Shown: piece after piece, positions 10,969 through 21,562 of the stretch
Layout: every line of letters begins with the position of its first letter
Numbering within the stretch: position 1 is the first letter of the stretch
From: Actinostola sp. cb2023
Lineage: Eukaryota; Cnidaria; Anthozoa; Actiniaria; Actinostolidae
DNA: 64,000 nt
Direction: 5' to 3'
Assembly (NCBI GenBank): GCA_033675265.1
Contig: JAUJYZ010000742.1
Span: forward strand, 278,001-342,000
Program-made: the position numbers and the translations under genes
Notes under the pieces: generated by a model
What the model was told of the DNA's origin: nothing
What the model saw: the letters and a program-made list of their open reading frames with translations, nothing else
Databases searched by the model: none

Positions 10969-12646
10969 AGTTATAGATTACGTAAAGAATGGTCTTGATT
11001 CGAGGTATTTACGAGATCCAGACGGAGGAGTGAACCTACTAAGGAAAAAGGCTCAGCTTGGTGCTCTGGAGAACACTGAACCAGACATTTCCAGCACATT
11101 TCCCACTGAGGGCTTCAAATGCGACATCAGTTCTATTCCAAGATTAAACTTTGGGACAATCTGGCGCTATATGATCGACAGTGTCGAATGTAAGAAACAG
11201 TTATCTACAGCAAAACCGCTAGTGAAGGGGTATAACTTTTTTAAGTCAGGCCATGTCTTATTCATAAGTCATCTGAACGAGAGTGGTAAACACTATATAA
11301 AAAGCAAAGTCCTGCCTTCAATGAAGAAGCAGTCAGTATATTCATGCTATCTTGTATTGACATCAGTTGGTAATGTGCTTAGAGCATATTGTGGCTGTCC
11401 AGCTGGTGTTGATGGGAGATGCAACCACATTGCAGCTACCATGTTTGCTCTAGAGGAATACTGCAAATCAAGAGACAAACAAAACACAGAATCGTGTACT
11501 TCAAAACCATGTAAATGGAATGTACCCCGCAAGCGAACTGGGAGTGTGGTTCCTATTGCCCATATGACATTTTCCAAACATGACTATGCAAAATCAAAGA
11601 AGAAAAGAAGGTCTACTTTATTACCACCTGATCATGATGTGCGAGCTGTGCACCAGCGGAGAATGTGGCCTGAAGTCAGAATAAATGACATGCTAAACCT
11701 AGTCAAGAAATACGAGGAAACATCTGGTAATGCTGTGGGATGGTCACATATTTTGCCACAAGAGCCTAAAGTACATGAAAGCGATGTAAATAATGTCTGT
11801 GAGAGTGAAATTTGTGATCAGAACAGTTCCAGTGATGAGGTACTTTCTCCTCTGAAAGAACAACCAATCTGCCTACCTGTTCTAAGAGAAAGATGTCAGA
11901 AGGTTAAAAGGATACTACAGTTGGATGAAAATAGCATTTTGGAGGCTGAGAAATCGACAAGGGGCCAGTCAGATAACTCATCATGGTATATATTGAGGAA
12001 GTACAGAATAACAGCATCACAGTGCCATAGGGTTGCAACATTGAGAACATCCACTTCTCCTACCAAGACAATCAGAGAAGTCCTAATGATGAACTCATAC
12101 TTTCAGTCAAAAAGCACGAAGGAAGGCATTGAAATGGAAGATCAGATTTTAAAAGACTATGTTGATTCAATGCAACAGAAGGGTCATATTGGCATCTATG
12201 TTAGGAAATGTGGCTTTTTTGTCAGCAAAGAGCATGGCTTTCTTGGGGCTTCACCTGATGGACTGGTTGTAGATCCTAGTGTGTCAGACACAAGAGGACT
12301 TGTTGAAGTTAAATACATTCAATTAAAGGAGTCCGAGAGTTTGAATGATTCACTGTTAAGAAAGAGAATTTGTGTACAAAACAACAAACCTGTCCTGAAC
12401 ACTAAACATAAGTACTTCTACCAAGTGCAGCAACAGATGTACGTAACAGGAAGGAATTGGACAGATTTTGTGGTGAAAGGATCAAACAGCAACAATATAT
12501 TTTGCGAGAGGGTTGAATTCTCCAGTGTGTTTTGGAAAGAAACTCTTTCCAAACTTGAGTTATTTTTTGACAGATGGATAGCACCCGAAGTTGCTTATCC
12601 AAGAATAAAGCATGGTCTCTCTAAATTTGATCTTCGCTCCATATAG
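10969..12646 (+). CDS. YqaJ/SWIM nuclease, exon 2 (accessory protein of the transposon)
   Basis: Starts after a good acceptor (TTTTATTACAG) and completes an Arg codon from exon 1. It holds a SWIM zinc motif near the middle of the first half (CGCPAGVDGRCNH, a CxC-x6-CxH pattern). The YqaJ-type recombinase/exonuclease fold follows: RKYRITAS, GIEMEDQ, GASPDGLVVD, VEVKY and YFYQVQQQMYVTG. The Asp of SPDG and the ExK of VEVKY are the expected metal-binding residues. In ISL2EU elements a second protein of this type accompanies the transposase; its exact role in transposition is not settled. The frame is open throughout, and poly(A) signals (AATAAAA) follow within about 70 bases. Confidence 0.9.
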
Positions 12647-12785
12647 CAATTTTTTCGATTTTAATACATTGCATTTATTACATACATGTATAGAGTACCG
12701 GTATTTGTATAATAAAATATTATATCAGTGAAACAAGTTTTGCACTGTAAATAATATTTTTTTAAAGTACATGTATTATGTTCAT

Positions 12786-12938
12786 AGAGTGGTTTTCATA
12801 AACCTGTGAAATACATGTACACTTTAGCGTATTTAGCACTACTTCACTCTATATTCTTTTGTTTTCTATTGTGTTTATCAGACTATTACACTCTAATTAG
12901 TACACTTTGTTTCATGGGTTAATGAAAACCACTATTTC
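12786..12938. mobile_element. Palindromic MITE, copy 2 of the 1-118 repeat
   Basis: Its ends are inverted: AGAGTGGTTTTCATAAACC at the left and GGGTTAATGAAAACCACT at the right. The interior from 12821 matches positions 5-110 of the window almost base for base. No coding capacity. Its presence inside the larger transposon indicates nested insertion. Confidence 0.65.
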
Positions 12939-13187
12939 AAGAAAACATGTACTGTCTGACTACAACTTGCAATTAAATATATAAATCATAAATATGTTTA
13001 TTAAGAGTGCAAGGGTGAAATAATATATGTACAGTGTATTTTGCAACTTTTGCTTTTATGATGCTAAAACAGAACAATATACATATTCTTTACTAAAGTA
13101 ATACCATGATCACCTCGGTTTTCATTGTTCCACGAGGGACATTTAACAACGAACATCCCTCGCGAAAGCTCTAAGTCAAGCATCGCT

Positions 13188-13404
13188 CATGCATAGTAAT
13201 GAGGGAAATTTAGACTAAATCTCCCTCATGAATACAATCATGAGGGAAATTTAGACTAAATGTCCCTCATGAATACAATCATGAGGGAAATTTAGACTAA
13301 ATGTCCCTCATGAATACAATCATGAGGGAAATTTAGACTAAATGTCCCTCATGATTATATTCATGAGGGACATTTAGACTAAATATCCCTCATTACTATG
13401 CATG
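13188..13404. repeat. Tandem 41 bp self-complementary repeats
   Basis: About five units of 41 bp, each of the form ATGAGGGAAATTTAGACTAA then ATGTCCCTCATGAATACAAT. ATGAGGGA and TCCCTCAT within a unit pair with each other, so each unit can fold on itself. The outermost sequence GCATAGTAATGAGGGA is mirrored by TCCCTCATTACTATGC, making the whole cluster an inverted repeat. Units differ by one or two bases. See the matching finding. Confidence 0.9.
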
Positions 13405-14037
13405 AGGATGCAAGTCAGTCCCTCATATACACCAGGTGTACACACAATCATTGGGACCCAAGAGCAAACCAAATAGTATTTAATCGCTCCTCTACTTATG
13501 ACGACTCGAGCATTCAAGACGCGTGGGATGTGTGAAGCTCAATACAGTGGTATTTTGATATCCACAACATCGTTAACGCATGCGCAATAGAAGGAAATGC
13601 ACAAAAGTCGAATTCAAAGGATATTTGATTAGACCTATTTCTGTTATTTGTTCACACAATGAGTTGGCACTTTCCTCTTTTTCTGTATGTGCTTTTTAGT
13701 ATTTTGAGGAACCGTATTCTCTCTTACTTGCTCCACTTCGTCATCTCTCATAAAAGTAAACCGACCTTCCGCCATTTCTGATCTGTTTACCTTCAGGTAC
13801 TCCTTACTATAACTAATTTATACTCTTTTATTGTGTAAATGAAACAAAGATGTGCAACATGAAGCATTCCCCAGAGTACAGTCTAATCAAGACTCTTTCA
13901 CAAAACACTATATTATAAGTATTTTTGAAAGCAAGTACATGCAGCCTCAATCTCAAGAAAAATATTGTGCCCTTACATGCTAGTAAATAATATATCAGAA
14001 CAAAATTAATATATAACAAAGGGAATAAAAAAATATT

Positions 14038-14169
14038 AGAGTGCAATTTAGAAAAGCTTGAAAATTAAATAACTATTAGTACTAAATAGCACTAATGAAA
14101 CAATAGAAATCTCACTATTTAGTACTATTTAAAATTAGTACTATTTCACACTTTTCTAAATTGCACTCT
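14038..14169. mobile_element. Short inverted-repeat element
   Basis: Ends AGAGTGCAATTTAGAAAAG and CTTTTCTAAATTGCACTCT are near-exact reverse complements, and the interior is built from TTAGTACTA repeats. It sits just downstream of the transposase stop codon. No coding capacity. Confidence 0.65.
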
Positions 14170-14201
14170 ATTGTTGAGATACAAAATATGAAAATATATT
14201 A

Positions 14202-15053
14202 CTAATTTATTAAAGGAGGATGGAAATTTGATAACGCACTCACAGTAATCAATATATCTGTTGCAATGGGTGTTAAGGAAACAGGAATCTTATGGTCAAA
14301 AATGTGCCAATTCTTTAGCCTCTCCATTAGTCTTTCTACATGAATCCGTAGACTCGCAACCTTCTTGTTATGTTCTGCCTGCTCTTTATTAAACTGTTTC
14401 CTGCCTTTAAGGAATGCAGGGATGACAAGTGTGGCCCCAACAGATGCCAGTTCATCTTGGCAGTTAAAGCCTTTATCCGCCATCACCTGGTCACCAGGTT
14501 TCAGCTTAGTCAAGAAGCCACTCTGGACCGTTATTTCCTTATCTGAAGTGCTCCCAGGGAAAAATTCGCTAACAAAACATAACACGCCACTTGGAGTAAT
14601 ACCCAGAAGAGCCTTCATAGTAGTTCTGGATTTGTAGGAAGAATAACAGGCCGACTGAGCATCCAAAGAGGAGGGTTTCTCCATTTCTATTTCGGTACAG
14701 TCCACAATAATAGTTAGTCTTGGATACACTTTCTTGAAAATCATAGGCATATGGCATTTGATAACTTCAGAGGGGGGAATGCTTATCAAGGGTTCAAACT
14801 CACACCTCAAAAATCGCACCCATGTTCTTGTAACTCTTGACACAGTTGTAACAGACACACTAAAGCGATGAGAAAGGTCTCTTTCAAATAGACCCAGTCG
14901 CAACCTCATCATAACAAGAAGGAACTCTTGAAACAAAGTCAACACTCTTGGCCTTCCAGTTTTCCTGTGGTCCTCCATATCAACATACATTTTCTCTGTG
15001 TCATAGTTTATGTTCTTTGCAGATTCTTCAATTAATTTGTAGCATAGAATCAT
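14202..15053 (-). CDS. DDE_Tnp_4-type transposase, catalytic part
   Basis: This frame encodes the helix-turn-helix and catalytic core of a Harbinger/IS5-like transposase. An HTH_4-like segment (LGLFERDLSHRFSVSVTTVS) precedes an RNase H fold with Asp in IIVDCTEIE, Asp in VMADKGF and Glu in HVERLMERLKN, which are the expected D, D and E. The enzyme would cut and join the 76 bp terminal repeats. The annotated ATG is probably not the true start: the frame stays open upstream through codons reading TGFPDYNAM, the usual N-terminal end of this domain, while the THAP frame runs out just there. The stop overlaps an AATAAA polyadenylation signal. Confidence 0.88.
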   Translation of the reverse strand: MILCYKLIEESAKNINYDTEKMYVDMEDHRKTGRPRVLTLFQEFLLVMMRLRLGLFERDLSHRFSVSVTTVSRVTRTWVRFLRCEFEPLISIPPSEVIKCHMPMIFKKVYPRLTIIVDCTEIEMEKPSSLDAQSACYSSYKSRTTMKALLGITPSGVLCFVSEFFPGSTSDKEITVQSGFLTKLKPGDQVMADKGFNCQDELASVGATLVIPAFLKGRKQFNKEQAEHNKKVASLRIHVERLMERLKNWHIFDHKIPVSLTPIATDILITVSALSNFHPPLIN

Positions 15054-15760
15054 AGCATTGTAGTCTGGAAACCCTGTATAATGTCTTCATCATTGTCTCT
15101 GTATTTCTCTATGTCAAATCTCGGGTTGTCTAAGTTATAAGTCATTTGGTTAATCTTTTTTAGCATTTTGTCATTTTCAGACTTGAGTAGTAGATTTTGG
15201 TCTTTTATAGCCAGGTTTTCCATTTCCAAATTCTTTAATTTAGTCAGCAATTCCCTTTCTAAGTTCTCCTTTTCAGCAAAGTCTGTCATAGTTAATGTTG
15301 TTTGGGAATCTACTTCTGTCGTCTTCTCATCAGCTTGAGTTTCTACAACGGTCTCTACAACAGTAGTACTAGCATTGTTGTCTTCAACACTCTCAGACTC
15401 AGAGGAGTTAACATGGTGCATCTGCTCTTGTATGTCAGTTGTCAGCCTTCTTTGTTTTATAACACATTGATTTATACTTTCATCGAGTGGTAGTCGCTTT
15501 AACTCTCTTCTGTGTGGTTTGTCTTTGCTCCAGGGAAAGATCGATGGAAGGTGATTTCGACTCAACTTTTGACCATCTTCAAAATGTGCTGAACATATTC
15601 GAGTGCCTTCTGATTCAAGTTTTAGTGTTTCATTTCTCAAAATGACTGTGTACGTCTTCCTCATGTCTTTATCTTTGGGAATACGATAAAATTGAAGGTT
15701 GGGCGCATTTCTGAAGCTGTTTATACAACCAGGAACACAGCAGTTCGAGTGTTGAGGCAT
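15050..15760 (-). CDS. THAP-domain N-terminal part of the transposase
   Basis: Starts at ATG just inside the right terminal repeat. Residues 1-80 form a THAP zinc-binding DNA-recognition domain: C8/C12 in CCVPGC, then C-x2-H in CSAHFEDG, followed by P and the usual hydrophobic end. An acidic linker and a coiled coil (about residues 165-215, ERELLTKLKNLEMENLAIKD) follow. The last codons GFQTTML lie in the wrong frame for the HTH domain, and the transposase frame overlaps by four bases (ATGA). ISL2EU transposases usually carry THAP and DDE parts in one chain, so a single-base indel near 15078 or a programmed frameshift is inferred. Confidence 0.85.
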   Translation of the reverse strand: MPQHSNCCVPGCINSFRNAPNLQFYRIPKDKDMRKTYTVILRNETLKLESEGTRICSAHFEDGQKLSRNHLPSIFPWSKDKPHRRELKRLPLDESINQCVIKQRRLTTDIQEQMHHVNSSESESVEDNNASTTVVETVVETQADEKTTEVDSQTTLTMTDFAEKENLERELLTKLKNLEMENLAIKDQNLLLKSENDKMLKKINQMTYNLDNPRFDIEKYRDNDEDIIQGFQTTML

Positions 15761-15785
15761 CTTGGATTTTCAAAATGGCGGACCT

Positions 15786-15861
15786 TGTCCAGCCAAACAA
15801 TCCATGCATGCTTTGCGTTCGTAATTCGAACCCAATCCCCAACTCGTTTAGGTAAAGGCGA
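15786..15861 (-). repeat. Right terminal inverted repeat of the ISL2EU-like element
   Basis: Mirror of 10576-10651. It ends at GGTAAAGGCGA and is followed by the AT target-site copy at 15862-15863. Confidence 0.9.
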
Positions 15862-16270
15862 ATTCTGTGAACTAAAAACAAAAGTTGAGACAGCTCTATG
15901 GTTTTCAAAAACATTTGGTTTGAATATTCAATCTGCTTCTTTCCGGAATGAAAAGGGAACCACACACATGCTTACAGTTCTAAAGAAAAAAAAAATGTTA
16001 AAAGACCTTCCAGAAGAAGAACAAGATAAAGTACTATAAGAGAGATACTGTATATTACAGAAAAAAATTGCATTGGAGAGGCTGCCTACCATGAGTTGAT
16101 AATGGTAAATGGGGGTGACCAGTTGCCCAGATCTTATTTAATAAGACAATTTAAACAAGATGTAAACCAACTCTGCCATGTTTCAAGAACCCTTGGGGGA
16201 GCTGATGGGGCACAGCTCGACTTTGCACAATAACTAAAAAATCAGATCAGAATACAGGTAAAATACATTT
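15862..16270 (+). pseudogene. 3' part of the interrupted coiled-coil gene
   Basis: The frame CELKTKVETALWFSKTFGL resumes directly after the transposon and runs to a stop at 16037-16039. Beyond it another frame reads ITEKNCIGEAAYHELIMVNG, SYLIRQFKQDVNQLCHVSRT and, past a TAA, LKNQIRIQ up to a possible donor (CAG|GTAAAA) near 16258. Together with 9910-10575 this looks like one gene broken by the insertion and by several older indels and stops. The function is unknown. Confidence 0.6.
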
Positions 16271-17704
16271 GTATTACAAACTTGTAATAAATTCAGAGAG
16301 CCATACTGTAGGTAACAATTAAGGATAGTTTACAAAAAATAATTATTACTGTTAATAATAATAATAATAATAATTAATAATAAAACTTTATTTACCGTGG
16401 TCAAAACACTTAGCTCAATACAATGTATATTTTGTGGTTTAATTTTTCCCACTGGTTTACATTTTTCTGAGGGTTGTTCTATTAAAGGTTAGGTTTACAG
16501 TTTTATGGTTGGTAAGTTATATGTGCTTAGGGTAGTTGTAAAGGATTAAACTGAAAGGAAGTGAATTACAAACGATTTTAATATTCAGAGCAAAATGTCA
16601 CGTGACGAGTAGTGCGCAATGAACGATTGAGCACATGCAAAGTCAGTCTCAGGGGACTTAAGGCACGGGTCCAGCAACAAAATTGACTAAAATCGATTAA
16701 AAAATCATAAAAAAGATACTAAGAGATGAAATATATTGAAACTTAGGAGTGAGTCAGGGATACCCCTCCTCTTCATTCCCCGCTGAAAATGTGACCTTTG
16801 ACCTGTCACGTGAGTGTTATTTGAGCCAAAATAGCTTTGAAAAACATGGTCCTCTTTAATGCTTCGGGAGTATCGGAAAGTTACTTACATTACAATACGA
16901 ATTTAGTTTATCACTTAGTCTGTATACTGGTTATTGTCGCTGCAATTAGAAAACTAGGAATAATTAAGTAAGGAAATAATTAGAATGACTGATACATTTC
17001 GTTATTGACATTTTCATTATGTCCGTAAATTATCCCTCAAAAATAGAGTCAAAACCACAAATTTTGCAAGATTTCTAATTGGCACGAGCTAGATTGGTGT
17101 CTATAGAACATTTTCAATTGGAGTATAAGAACAGAACTGCAAAAAATGCCGTAGTCCGAGGCCCAAGTACATGCTTTATATCGAAACATCGAACGGATTG
17201 CCAAACTACAAACCGTAAGCCCGCTGTACGCATAATTAACTCAGCGGTAAGTTGTACAAGGGCAGATTAACCAATCAGAAGCAGGGTTGCCGAGGAAAGA
17301 AGATGGCGGACGAAGTGAAGCTGTTTTGCTCGATCAGAGGGTATAATCATCAACTTTCTTATAGTTACATTTTAGATAATAGCTTCATATTACAATGTAC
17401 AGAAAGATAAACTCAATCTCTGCAATATACCGGTTATTGAGCCATTTGTATCATGTGAACAATAAGATAAGTCGATACGAAACAGTAAATAAACAGTATT
17501 TATGCAAAGTTCTTTGTCGTTTTGCAATACTTATTGACAGTGCTTTTAGTCGGACAGTCATTATTATCTGATAGGAATATAGAATTACAACGATTTCCTG
17601 TGTACGTAACATACATTTTGGCGCAAAATTATAAATTGAATGCGAGTTCCGTAAATACAAGTGAAGCTTAAAGTTACCGTATATATTTCTAGTTTATACT
17701 CTTG
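16271..17704. other. Region upstream of the large three-exon gene
   Basis: No confirmed exon. The left copy of a 24 bp inverted repeat is at 16648-16671. ATGGCGGACGAAGTGAAGCTG at 17303 could open a first exon, but I could not join it in frame to 17705. A short (AAT)n run lies near 16352-16380. Confidence 0.45.
16648..16671 (+). repeat. 24 bp inverted repeat, left copy
   Basis: The 24 bases beginning CTCAGGGGACTTAAGGCACG and ending GGTC are found as the exact reverse complement at 29605-29628. Similarity stops abruptly on both sides. The pair encloses the whole three-exon gene and may mark the ends of a large transposon, but no target-site duplication was found. Confidence 0.6.
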
Positions 17705-18423
17705 ATGTGTCGCACATTTCTAAATCCAAAGACCTGCGGCTTTGGAAAAGTTGCTGCTCTCTTTGCTGCAAAACAATCGAGGCAGTTAAAACGGGAAGAA
17801 CATGAAGGAAAAGCTAAATTTTGCGCGCGAGTTCAACAACTGCATTACACAACGTTCAGAGAAATATTTCAGAGTCGAAGAGATGACTTCTTGGTTGAAG
17901 ACTTCAATAAGAAGTTCAATGCTCTGCAAGCAGCAATAAACAATTGGAGTCCGCGGAAAAGACAAGACAAAGAACAATTCTTAAAGCAGTTTTCAGTAGA
18001 CAACTGGATCCAACTCTCCGATGCCAAAAAGCGGGAACACACACTGTTCGATTGCAAAGGCTGTCACCAAACCTTCAGCAAAACCCAGTCCTTATTTCCT
18101 GTGAGGTCTCTACGGTTGAAAGCTAAAGAAAAGGAAAATCCCTTTGTTATTGCTCGGACTTTGGGAGAAGACTTGACCAAACAGAACCAGTTGCCAAGCA
18201 AGACAGCCGTCAAGCAAACTGCACAAAGTTTATATGAATCCATAAACCATGTTTTCAAGAGTGTATCTGGTGGAGTTACATTTGCAGAGGCTCTTACAAA
18301 GGTCCCTGAAACCAACCTGAAAATGAAGCCAACAAAATGTGAGACAAAAAATGTCAGGAGAAATATACTAACAGAAGCTAAGAAAAACACAGAAGCAAAA
18401 TGGAAGGAAACGTCTCTTGTTAG
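17705..18423 (+). CDS. Large uncharacterised protein, exon 1 (possible transposase gene)
   Basis: Open frame from ATG at 17705. It starts CRTFLNPKTCGFGKVAALFA, is basic and carries Cys pairs (CKGC). It ends at a canonical donor (TTAG|GTAAGT) with two codon bases left over. With exon 2 (18731-19119), exon 3a (19778-20845) and exon 3b (25671-27400) the coding length is 3,906 nt, exactly divisible by three. This supports the model, although an upstream exon is possible. I do not know a named family; related proteins seem to be repeated in cnidarian genomes (from memory). Confidence 0.7.
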
Positions 18424-18730
18424 GTAAGTACTATTAAATAAATATGACAAATTTTACAATGGAGGTAGGTGGGTGGACAAGCTTGGACAAGGGGGATGGT
18501 GGTTGAATATTCTATATATTAAAAAACAAAAAATACAGTCACATACTGTACAAATGTATATAAATTGAATTAGGTCTCACTTTTATATACATTGTATATA
18601 CATTGTACATACATGTACATACATGTACATGTCACATGTATATAAAATGTATTTCTAGAATTTTAAGGGTTCAATTAAAATTGTTCAAACATTAATTAAT
18701 ATCAATATTTACTAGGTGTTTAGGTAATAG

Positions 18731-19119
18731 ACAGTCTTTCAAGGCACGCCAGCGTGAGAGACTGGCAATGTCTTTTGAAAGCAGAAGAGCAGCAGAGGAA
18801 CGTCTCAGAGCAAAAGTTCAAGCAACACAATGTCAGAAAAAGAAGGACCATACTGGCACCATCAAAGACATCAACTGGGATAAAGAAAAACTCAAACAAG
18901 AAGTAGATGGGTATGAAGATGGAGTAAAGATCAATTGGAGTGACTTGGCAAGAAAGTATGACATAAAAAACAAATCAGGAAATTCTGCAAAAAACGGTGG
19001 ACAGATAGCACAGCAGTATCTTGTGAATGAAGGGGTGAATGTGCATAGGTTCAAGAGGCAGCATGATGAATCAAACAAAGAGAACAAGATAAGAAGAAAG
19101 AAATTGCGTGGGCTAGGGG
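18731..19119 (+). CDS. Large uncharacterised protein, exon 2
   Basis: The acceptor GTAATAG at 18724-18730 joins exon 1 in phase, completing an Arg codon and continuing QSFKARQRERLAMSF. The exon is Lys/Arg/Glu-rich and includes SDLARKYDIKNKSGN, which resembles a helix-turn-helix of the type used to read DNA, although this is only a pattern match. It ends at a donor GTAGGT after one codon base. Confidence 0.65.
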
Positions 19120-19189
19120 GTAGGTACATGTACTACATGTATATGTTGTAGTTCAAAATGATCTTTGGTTCAATTTGAATTGAACTGGT

Positions 19190-19612
19190 TTAATTTAAAT
19201 TGAACTGGTTTAATTTAAATTGAACCGGTTCAAGTTTAGGGTTAGTATTAGGGAAGACTTTATAGTAATCAAGTACCTTGGGGTTAGGTTTAGGGTTAGT
19301 ATTAGGGAAGACTATACAGTAATGAAGTACCTTGCATTGGGGTATTAATATTTAAAAAAAAATGCTAATGAGATATTAGTTGTAGATATAGACAGACAGA
19401 CAGACAGACAGACAGTTAGGTAGATGAGAGGGGAGAAGATAGAGAGAGAGAAGGGAGGGAGGTCAAAATTATTTAGTTCTTTTTGATGACCCCCCCCCCC
19501 CCCCTCCCCTAAAATTCCAAATTAAACCAGTTCAATTTAAATTAAACCAATTTAAATTGAACTGGTTTAATTTAAATTGAACTGGTTTAATTTAAATTGA
19601 ACCAAGGAATCA
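19190..19612. repeat. Intronic AT-rich repeats of about 22 bp, with AGAC and C runs
   Basis: Units like TTTAATTTAAATTGAACTGG recur at 19190-19226 and, partly inverted, at 19520-19610. Between them lie a GGGTTAGTATTAGGGAAGACT direct repeat (about 19239-19310), an AGAC array near 19390-19412 and a run of 14-15 C. All sit inside intron 2 of the large gene. Confidence 0.8.
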
Positions 19613-19777
19613 TTTTTTAAAATAAAAACTACAACATATACATGCAGTTTACTGCAGCACAATGTTGGAATATTGTTTGCAATGTACAATGCCATACATG
19701 TACATTAAACTTGAAGTTTTCATTCATACATTGTAATTTAATTTAAATTATAATGTTGTGATTTTATTGTAGGTGAG

Positions 19778-20845
19778 ATTTCACTTCCAACCCAGAAACC
19801 AATGAAGAGCTGAAAAACACCTTGAAATTGAAAATACAGAAAGGAGAGTATAGTTTAGGGGAACTTATTGTTCCAAAAAAATACAAAAAGATGGTGATTG
19901 ATCAAAATGGTAACATTCAAACACAAGAATTTACAGTTGAAGGGAGAAAAAATCCTCTTGATGAAATTAGAAAGAAGATGTTATTGAAGCATAAAAAATT
20001 CATACGACAACATCCAGATGAATATTATGATGAAATGACAAGACTTAGAGTTGTGGAGTGCCTAAAGGCAATTAACGAATTTGATGATACTGAGGGACTG
20101 ACTGTTATGAGGAGAAAGTTAAAAAGAATGCAAAGGCAACGACACCTAATGTTATGGCATGACCACTCAACCGTAACAAATCATGGACACTTGGTATTTA
20201 TGGTTGCAAGCATCTATGATCCTGCATTGTACCTAACCAATGATGAATACTTCCAAAGTACAGGTGTATTGGTTGACATCCAAACAGAAGTGGAGAAACC
20301 TGAAATCTACATTGTAGGTAGATGCAGGAGCAGTGATGCAGAGCAGCTTGCTTATGTAGACACCCGTTGTGAATGCCTTAGAGGACTATCCCAGCATCTT
20401 GATATTATCCCTGGGGTCGCCATCAGTGATGTCATGCGATTCTTTAAAGGAGATGGACCTGCTGTGGCATTCGAGTCAGGACAACAGAAAGGAGGGCATT
20501 ATTTTTGCTCAGTGTGTGGAATGCATGCAGTGATGAGTGACATGCTTGACCATGTCTTCAGATGTCGACATGTTTCACTTAAAGACAAGCAGCAACTGAT
20601 ACTAAAAGGGCCATCTGGAAGACAAAATTCTCTACTCAAAATACCAAAGCCTCTCCAAAATCTAAATAAAGAAGAATTATACTCAGAGCTTAGGTCAAGA
20701 GAAATATATCCTGACACAGATGTATCAAAATCCAATTTAAAGAAAGAGTTAGCTACACATCTACAAGGGGTTCAAAGAGTGCCAGCACTCCTTTACAGCA
20801 GCTCAACTAGTTCATTTCAAGACCATTCAATTGACTCATATGAAG
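19778..20845 (+). CDS. Large uncharacterised protein, exon 3, part before the inserted element
   Basis: The acceptor GGTGAG at 19772-19777 completes an Asp codon from exon 2. Candidate catalytic features are WHDHS (Asp codon 20161-20163), FKGDGPA (Asp codon 20452-20454) and directly after it a zinc motif CSVCGMH plus DHVFRCRH. A SAP-like segment (LNKEELYSELRSREI) follows near 20662. An Asp, an Asp, a Cys-x2-Cys insert and a later Glu-rich motif recall D/D/E transposases with zinc inserts, but this is inference. Coding stops at 20845, in the middle of an Ala codon, where the Polinton-like element begins. Confidence 0.7.
20840..20845. other. Target-site duplication ATGAAG, left copy
   Basis: ATGAAG directly precedes the left terminal repeat and recurs at 25665-25670 directly after the right one. 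Six-base duplications are characteristic of Polinton/Maverick integration. Deleting the element and one copy restores the reading frame of the host exon. Confidence 0.9.
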
Positions 20846-21562
20846 AGTAGATATGAAATGACAGTTCTGGCCCCGGTACGTACCGGTACCACCGGTACAA
20901 TTCCCCTAGGAGGTGACGTCATGCCGGTACGGAGCCTTAGTGGGGTATGGTGGGGTATGGTGGGGTATGCGCCACCTTACGTGGGGTATGGTTGGGTATG
21001 CCGTGGGGTATGGTGACATCATGAATTATTTTTTATGTTTTATATATCCAACTTGAGTTAAAAAGTTAAAAGGGACAATAAAAGATCAAATATGACTAAA
21101 ATAATATATTTCCCGAAGCATTTGTTCCGGCCGGCTGGAGTTCGTTATGCATGTAAACAAGTGACGTCATCGAAGGTCTTATTCCGCTCTGTTGATCTTT
21201 TATTGTTTTATAGTGGTTTGTAAACCCACTTTGAATATGAATACTAATTTGGTACAATTTAGAAAACTTCCGAAAGAAGTGGCCCACCAACTACCCTATT
21301 TGTCAGTTGGGTAAGTGAAAGTTTTACTCCGGTATTGTTTTCAACATGTAACTATTGTATATAGATATCAGTCAAGCACCTCTCATTTTATCGATTAGAA
21401 TTTGAATAGCGCTGATGCAAGACAACGTAAACACTGGGTTTTTCGACAATTTTATTTAATGTTTTACATGGTTTTACATTATTCTTAATACTTCTGCCAG
21501 TTAGGTATTGATTTAATCACAGCTCTTAATCGTTCTGAACGTCGAGGAGGTGTCACTACATC
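20846..21562 (+). repeat. Left terminal inverted repeat of the Polinton-like element
   Basis: Starts AGTAGATATGAAATGACAGT, passes through a GC-rich palindromic block of GGTACGTACCGGTACC type and tandem TGGGGTATGG units, and ends within the 3' end of the ATPase gene at about 21562. The last 26 or so ATPase codons therefore lie inside the repeat. Confidence 0.9.

Larger units (their letters stand above)
12647..14201. other. Non-coding centre of the ISL2EU-like element
   Basis: Region between the convergent genes with no coding signal. It contains a nested palindromic repeat at 12786-12938, the 41 bp repeat cluster at 13188-13404 and a short inverted-repeat element at 14038-14169. A minus-strand open frame at 13828-14046 is AT-rich and unsupported. 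Confidence 0.7.
10576..15861. mobile_element. ISL2EU-like DNA transposon, 5,286 bp
   Basis: Bounded by 76 bp terminal inverted repeats (10576-10651 and 15786-15861) that appear identical by eye and begin TCGCCTTTACCTAAACGAG. It has two convergent transcription units: a SAP/SWIM/YqaJ nuclease on the plus strand (10663-12646) and THAP plus DDE_Tnp_4 transposase frames on the minus strand (14202-15760). A DDE transposase paired with a YqaJ-type nuclease and a 2 bp duplication is the known hallmark of the ISL2EU (formerly IS4EU) superfamily. The middle 1.5 kb is non-coding and holds smaller repeats. The near-identity of the terminal repeats suggests a fairly young insertion; the transposase carries an apparent frameshift. 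Confidence 0.88.

Noticed and set aside
13150..13410. Regular 41 bp repeats considered as a CRISPR array
   Set aside because: There are no unique spacers between repeats, units are self-complementary throughout, and the context is eukaryotic.
17303..17341. ATGGCGGACGAAG considered as the true first exon of the large gene
   Set aside because: Neither nearby donor joins in phase to the frame at 17705 without creating a stop; left only as a possibility.
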